Below are positions 6,991 through 10,288 of a stretch of DNA of 10,288 bases, in pieces. Each line of letters opens with the position of its first letter. Within the stretch, counting starts at the first letter, position 1. The notes under the pieces are model-generated. The model was not told the origin of the DNA. It worked only from the letters and a program-made list of their open reading frames with translations, and made no database searches. Source of the stretch: Solirubrobacterales bacterium. Lineage in GTDB: Bacteria > Actinomycetota > Thermoleophilia > Solirubrobacterales > Solirubrobacteraceae. The position numbers were made by a program, and so were the translations under genes. The stretch covers positions 1 to 10,288 of the forward strand of contig JAPLCH010000162.1 of NCBI GenBank assembly GCA_026392325.1, in the 5' to 3' direction.

Positions 6991-8006
6991 GTGGAGGGAT
7001 TAACACTTATTGACGCACGTGCGGCAATCCGGGCGGAGACCGGAGGGGTTGAGCGCTGGGCTCGTGAACTGGCAGTCAGGCTGCCCCGCCTAAGGCCGTC
7101 TGGATATGTCGTTGCAGAGCCGCATCCGGTGTTTGCACATCGGCTGGGACAGCCATGGGAGCAATGCGTTCTTCCACTACGTGCAAGTCGCATGGATGCT
7201 TCGGCGATCCTCTGCCCGGCAAACCTGGCTCCGGTCGCATCAAAGCGGACAGTGGTGGTTATCCACGATGCGGCTCCACTGAGATACCCCGGCGATTTCT
7301 CCTCTGCTTACACCGCATGGCAGAGGTTCCTTCTGCCGCGGCTTGTCAGGAACGCTCTCGCCGTGATCACCCCGAGCGAGTTCAGCCGCCGAGAGTTGAT
7401 TGACCTCTTGAATGCCGATCCAGGGCGTGTACATGTAGTAGCACCGGGAGTGCCCGATGAACTCTTTGCTCGTGAAGGTTCGTCGCCTCAGGAGGCCCAA
7501 TCCGAGCTGGCATCCCAGCATGGCATCACCGGTCCTTACGTTCTGACTGTGGCAAGCAAGGTAAAGAGGAAGAACTTGGGAGCATTGCGATGGTGGCTGT
7601 CGGAGGTGGACGGCCTCAGCTTTCAGCTGGTGCTGACCCTAGTGGAGTGAAACAACTTGGTCCGGTTCCAGCACATGATCTGAAGGCTCTGTATTTGGGG
7701 GCAAGTGCCTTTGTTCTGCCATCGGTCTATGAGGGCTTCGGGCTCCCGGTATGTGAAGCCATGGCATGCGGCGTCCCCGTTGTCTGCTCGGACCGTTCTG
7801 CGATTCCAGAGGCAGCCGGTGGTGCCGCAGCTCTGGTCGATCCAGATGACACCCAGTCGTTGGTGGCCAATGTCTTGAGTGCAGCCACAGATGATGGCTT
7901 CAGACAGGAGCTCATATCCAAGGGTCTTGAGCGGGTCCGCGGGCTCACATGGGAGAAGACTGCTCTCGGGGTTGACGCTGTGGTCAGGTCAGCCCTCAGG
8001 CACTGA
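6991..8006 (+). pseudogene. family 4 glycosyltransferase, frame broken near 7588
   Basis: Two adjacent frames together encode one GT4 enzyme. The first frame gives LTLIDARAAIRAETGGVERW, VVVIHDAAPLRYP, ITPSEFSRREL, VHVVAPGV and then VLTVASKVKRKNLGAL before drifting into non-homologous sequence and stopping at 7648-7650. The donor domain resumes in the +2 frame at about 7590 with MVAVGGGRPQ, PVPAHDLKALYLGASAFVLP and VYEGFGLPVCEAMACGVPVV, including an intact E-x7-E, and ends at 8006. Between KNLGAL and MVAVGGG only 2 nt remain, whereas GT4 proteins normally have a helix of a dozen or more residues there. A deletion of 3n+1 bases therefore fits better than a single-base slip. GTG 6991 is chosen as start because the first strand follows directly; GTG 6922 is also open but would overlap the divergent gene. 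No ribosome binding site is seen. Sequencing or assembly error remains possible. Confidence 0.8.
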
Positions 8007-8025
8007 CGCAGGGGCCAGCTGAGCT

Positions 8026-9288
8026 CTATCGCGCGCAGGCAGTAGCGATGATCTTTGCCTTGCATCCTTCAGCAGCAATTGCTCGTGATGCAAATGCGGC
8101 GAGGACAGGCTTGCTGCTGATGCTGACTCCGTTGGTACGGCGCATGCCTGCGTAGTTCCAGACCGTGTCAGCCCCTGTATCCGGGCTGGCCCATGTGTAC
8201 CAGAAGGCATTCTTGATCTTCAGACGTGTTCTGTTTGTCATGAACTGAGCCATCGCTAATCCAGCGTTCTTTGCCTGAGTGGGAGCTGTCGTAACAAGCC
8301 AGCCCATGTGCTGGCTGAGTGGGATGGACCCGCTTCCCGAGGACCATGAGTATTCCGCAACGGTGTATGGCAGTCGGGAGTCTCCATAGGAGCCCATCGT
8401 GGCTCGGATCTGCTTGATTGCTGTGACCAGGCTTGAGGGCGTCTTGGTGAACACGTTGGCCCCGACCTCCTCGAAGCTCCCGCGTCCACCGCTCTGGTAG
8501 ATCAGCTTCAGCGAGACCCACGCACGGTTGGTGAGGCTTGCTGCCATCACAGTTGCTGTGGGATCTGCCGTGCGGATTGAGCTGTGGGCCGCACGAAGCA
8601 GTTGGACATAAGTGGGCGCAAACCCGAGGCTCCTGAGTCGCTTCACCTTGCCGCTAACAGTGACGGTCTGAGTCTCACCAGCGTGTTGAGGCCAGTATCG
8701 GTCGAGGTCTGGTTCATTCCAGATCTGCCATGTCGAGATTGGATCAGGAGTGAGGCCGGGGTTTGACTGCCAGAAGCTTCCCTGTTTGCCATAGCGGGAG
8801 GCCAAGGCTGCCGCGAACTGCCCGAAGCGGGACGGGCTTGCTGGGATTGGAATCAGGCGGTTGTACTTCTGGTCGGCCGCCCACGAAGGTGCTCCCATCA
8901 GAGTAGGAAGCACCTTGATGCCGGATGTTGCCGCGCCTGACATGAATCTGTCGAGGCTTGTCCAGTTGTAAGGCGCTCCACCGTCGGGATCCTGGGTGAA
9001 GTTAGGCCTCTGGACGGCTGGGACAGCGTCCCAGCTGGAGTAGGGCTGAACCGAGAACCAGTAGAGGGGAACTCGGACGGACTCCACCCCTTGCGTGGCA
9101 GCCGTTGCCAGCTCGGCATTCGCATCAATACCTTGCTTGTTCAGAGCCCATGGGTCCATGTCGACCCCGAAGAAGCCCTGTGGAACCGAGCGTCCTGAGG
9201 CCGTTGCATTGGATGCGCCCGTCCCGAGTCCAACTGCGAGAATGGCGGCTGCTGCTGCGAGGGTATGTCCCGTCTTGCGGAAGCTCAT
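8026..9288 (-). CDS. secreted clan A glycoside hydrolase (GH5/GH39-like)
   Basis: This is a predicted exported retaining glycosidase with a TIM-barrel catalytic domain. Of 420 residues, the first 30 form a Sec signal peptide: a basic start (MSFRKTGH), an alanine-rich hydrophobic core (about 9-25) and an ATA cleavage site after residue 30. Catalytic signatures are QIWNEPDLDRYW (188-199) with acid/base Glu192, and YTVAEYSW (308-315) with the likely nucleophile Glu312. The 120-residue gap between them fits clan A. Other barrel features are VRVPLYWFSV (71-80), LPTLMGAPSW (127-136) and AFWYTWASPD (361-370). A Cys pair (409, 418) closes the protein. ATG 9288 is preceded by a weak GAAG element. It lies 65 bp after a related gene in the same direction and converges with the broken GT4 gene (19-bp gap). 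PslG in the Pseudomonas psl locus is an analogue by context; the substrate is unknown. Confidence 0.82.
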   Translation of the reverse strand: MSFRKTGHTLAAAAAILAVGLGTGASNATASGRSVPQGFFGVDMDPWALNKQGIDANAELATAATQGVESVRVPLYWFSVQPYSSWDAVPAVQRPNFTQDPDGGAPYNWTSLDRFMSGAATSGIKVLPTLMGAPSWAADQKYNRLIPIPASPSRFGQFAAALASRYGKQGSFWQSNPGLTPDPISTWQIWNEPDLDRYWPQHAGETQTVTVSGKVKRLRSLGFAPTYVQLLRAAHSSIRTADPTATVMAASLTNRAWVSLKLIYQSGGRGSFEEVGANVFTKTPSSLVTAIKQIRATMGSYGDSRLPYTVAEYSWSSGSGSIPLSQHMGWLVTTAPTQAKNAGLAMAQFMTNRTRLKIKNAFWYTWASPDTGADTVWNYAGMRRTNGVSISSKPVLAAFASRAIAAEGCKAKIIATACAR

Positions 9289-9306
9289 CGTTACTTCAAA
9301 TTACAC

Positions 9307-9328
9307 CCGCACAGGCCTAAAGTTGCGG
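9307..9328. repeat. small inverted repeat between the two hydrolase genes
   Basis: CCGCA (9307-9311) and TGCGG (9324-9328) are complementary across a 12-nt spacer that itself contains the palindrome AGGCCT. It lies in the 65-bp gap, upstream of the hydrolase start at 9288. No T-tract follows, so a terminator is unlikely. A leader hairpin or operator is possible, and a stem of 5 bp may be chance. Confidence 0.25.
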
Positions 9329-9353
9329 CCAATAATCAACCTTCGGGGAACTT

Positions 9354-10288
9354 TTACTTGGTCTTGCAGGACGAAGCGAGGACCTTCGTTTTACAGGCCT
9401 CGATCTTCATCGCCCGGCCGCGGAATGTGTCCAGCGTGGCGGTCTTGGTGACAGTCCCGAGGCGAACCTGGTTGAGACCGGTCCAGTCCCACACATCCGT
9501 TGCGCTCGAGTTGGGACTGGCCCATCGGTACCAAAACGCGCCAGTCACCTTTGAGGCGGATGAAAGCTTGACCAGCTGATCAAGCTGGAGCCCAAGGTTC
9601 TTGGCCTGATTCGCAGGGGTGGTGATGATTGTCTTCATCTTGTTATCGGCTGGGAGCTTGCCGAATCCCGAAGCCCAAGCGAACTCCGTGATCACAAGAG
9701 GGATCGAGCTGTCCCCGCCCTTTTTGAGTGCGTCCCTATAGAACTTGACGAGCTTGGCGGTGTTGGCAACTAACACGAACATGTTCACGCCGATCGTGTC
9801 GAATGAGCCCTTGCCGCCCACTGAGTAGATCGCGGCCAAATCGAGCCAGCCCATGTTTGTGAGGCTGGCCAATACGACCTTTGCGCTCGGATCAATCTGC
9901 TTGACCTTTGGCTTGATCGTCTTCAGCATCTTCACGAACGATGGGGCCCAGTGAGGGCGCTTGAGTTTCTTCTTCAGAAGTGCAGTGTCGACGGCCGTCC
10001 AGAGCTTCGGGTTCGCGTCAAGAGTGGCCTTGAGCGGTGCGGTAATAGTGGGCAGGTTGACTGCCAACGGCTTCCTGTCGAGTCCTGTGATCGTGACTGA
10101 AGGGCAGGGAGATGGCGTCGCCGTCATCTTGGTGCTGGAGACGCACTCAGAATCATGTTGAGGCCAGTAGTAGTCGAAGTTCGGTTCGTTCCAGATTTGC
10201 CACTGGGCCACAGGAACCTTTGTGATTGATGGGTGGGCCGCCCAATAGGTGCCCTGGCTGCCATAACGCCCGGCGAGGGTTGCGACAA
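9354..10288 (-). CDS. clan A glycoside hydrolase (GH5/GH39-like) paralogue, N-terminus outside window
   Basis: This is a second retaining glycosidase, plainly a paralogue of the gene ending at 8026. The frame is open to the right edge, giving 310 visible residues; GTG 10211 lies inside the catalytic domain and is not a true start. Visible are GRYGSQGTYW at the edge, QIWNEPNFDYYWPQ with acid/base Glu (codon 10187-10185), ASLTNMGWLDLAAIY, VITEFAWASG with nucleophile Glu (codon 9686-9684), and AFWYRWASP. The C-terminal C-x8-C pair of the neighbour is repeated. From the NEP Glu to the DPSA/DPTA motif there are 98 residues against 50 in the neighbour, so about 48 extra residues are inserted (roughly 9970-10155). 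This insert is lysine-rich and has two additional cysteines. The distal part is otherwise collinear. A signal peptide is expected but not visible. Tandem duplication followed by divergence is the likely origin. Confidence 0.8.
   Translation of the reverse strand, partial: VATLAGRYGSQGTYWAAHPSITKVPVAQWQIWNEPNFDYYWPQHDSECVSSTKMTATPSPCPSVTITGLDRKPLAVNLPTITAPLKATLDANPKLWTAVDTALLKKKLKRPHWAPSFVKMLKTIKPKVKQIDPSAKVVLASLTNMGWLDLAAIYSVGGKGSFDTIGVNMFVLVANTAKLVKFYRDALKKGGDSSIPLVITEFAWASGFGKLPADNKMKTIITTPANQAKNLGLQLDQLVKLSSASKVTGAFWYRWASPNSSATDVWDWTGLNQVRLGTVTKTATLDTFRGRAMKIEACKTKVLASSCKTK

Noticed and set aside
7590..8006. The second half of the GT4 as an independent 138-residue gene
   Set aside because: It begins in the middle of the GT4 donor domain and lacks the acceptor domain, which lies directly upstream in another frame. 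A broken single gene explains both parts.
8007..8025. Terminator between the convergent GT4 and hydrolase genes
   Set aside because: The 19 bp contain only very short symmetric elements (CAGCTG, AGCTGAGCT), with no stable stem and no T-tract.
10209..10211. GTG at 10211 as the start of the second hydrolase
   Set aside because: The frame stays open to the window edge, and the preceding 25 codons align with the neighbour's sequence before its NEP motif, so this GTG is internal.

Overview
The window looks like a chromosomal piece of a high-GC Gram-positive bacterium. Genes are tightly packed, several starts are GTG, 4-bp stop/start overlaps are common, and a DUF2520 protein sits directly before panC and panB, an arrangement familiar from Actinobacteria. 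Secreted GH5/GH39-like hydrolases beside glycosyltransferases would suit the Thermoleophilia/Solirubrobacterales. That placement is an inference from gene content and is not secure.

Left part (1-3855) is housekeeping. It opens with the C-terminal end of an HtpX-type membrane metalloprotease on the plus strand. A convergent minus-strand operon follows, transcribed in the order DUF2520 Rossmann protein, panC, panB, for pantothenate (coenzyme A precursor) synthesis. Across a 160-bp divergent gap lies a family 4 (iron-sulfur) uracil-DNA glycosylase on the plus strand.

Middle part (3884-8006) is a small glycosyltransferase cluster. On the minus strand, a 687-residue protein fusing a GT4 and a GT2 domain overlaps by 4 bp with a second, single-domain GT2 gene. 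Divergent from it, with only 39 bp between the starts, is a GT4 gene on the plus strand whose reading frame is broken near 7588. A perfect 8+4+8 inverted repeat occupies most of that 39-bp gap.

Right part (8026-10288) holds two tandem minus-strand paralogues of a clan A (GH5/GH39-like) glycoside hydrolase. The first has a clear signal peptide; the second runs off the window edge and carries an insertion of about 48 residues in the catalytic domain. Transferases that assemble a surface or secreted glycan, next to exported hydrolases that could trim it, recall exopolysaccharide loci such as psl with PslG. No flippase, polymerase or priming transferase is visible, so the rest of the pathway must lie elsewhere.

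I saw no tRNA, rRNA, CRISPR array, insertion sequence or phage gene. The most useful leads are the DUF2520 protein as a possible ketopantoate reductase, the palindrome in the divergent glycosyltransferase gap, the GT4-GT2 fusion, the broken GT4, and the insertion-bearing hydrolase paralogue.
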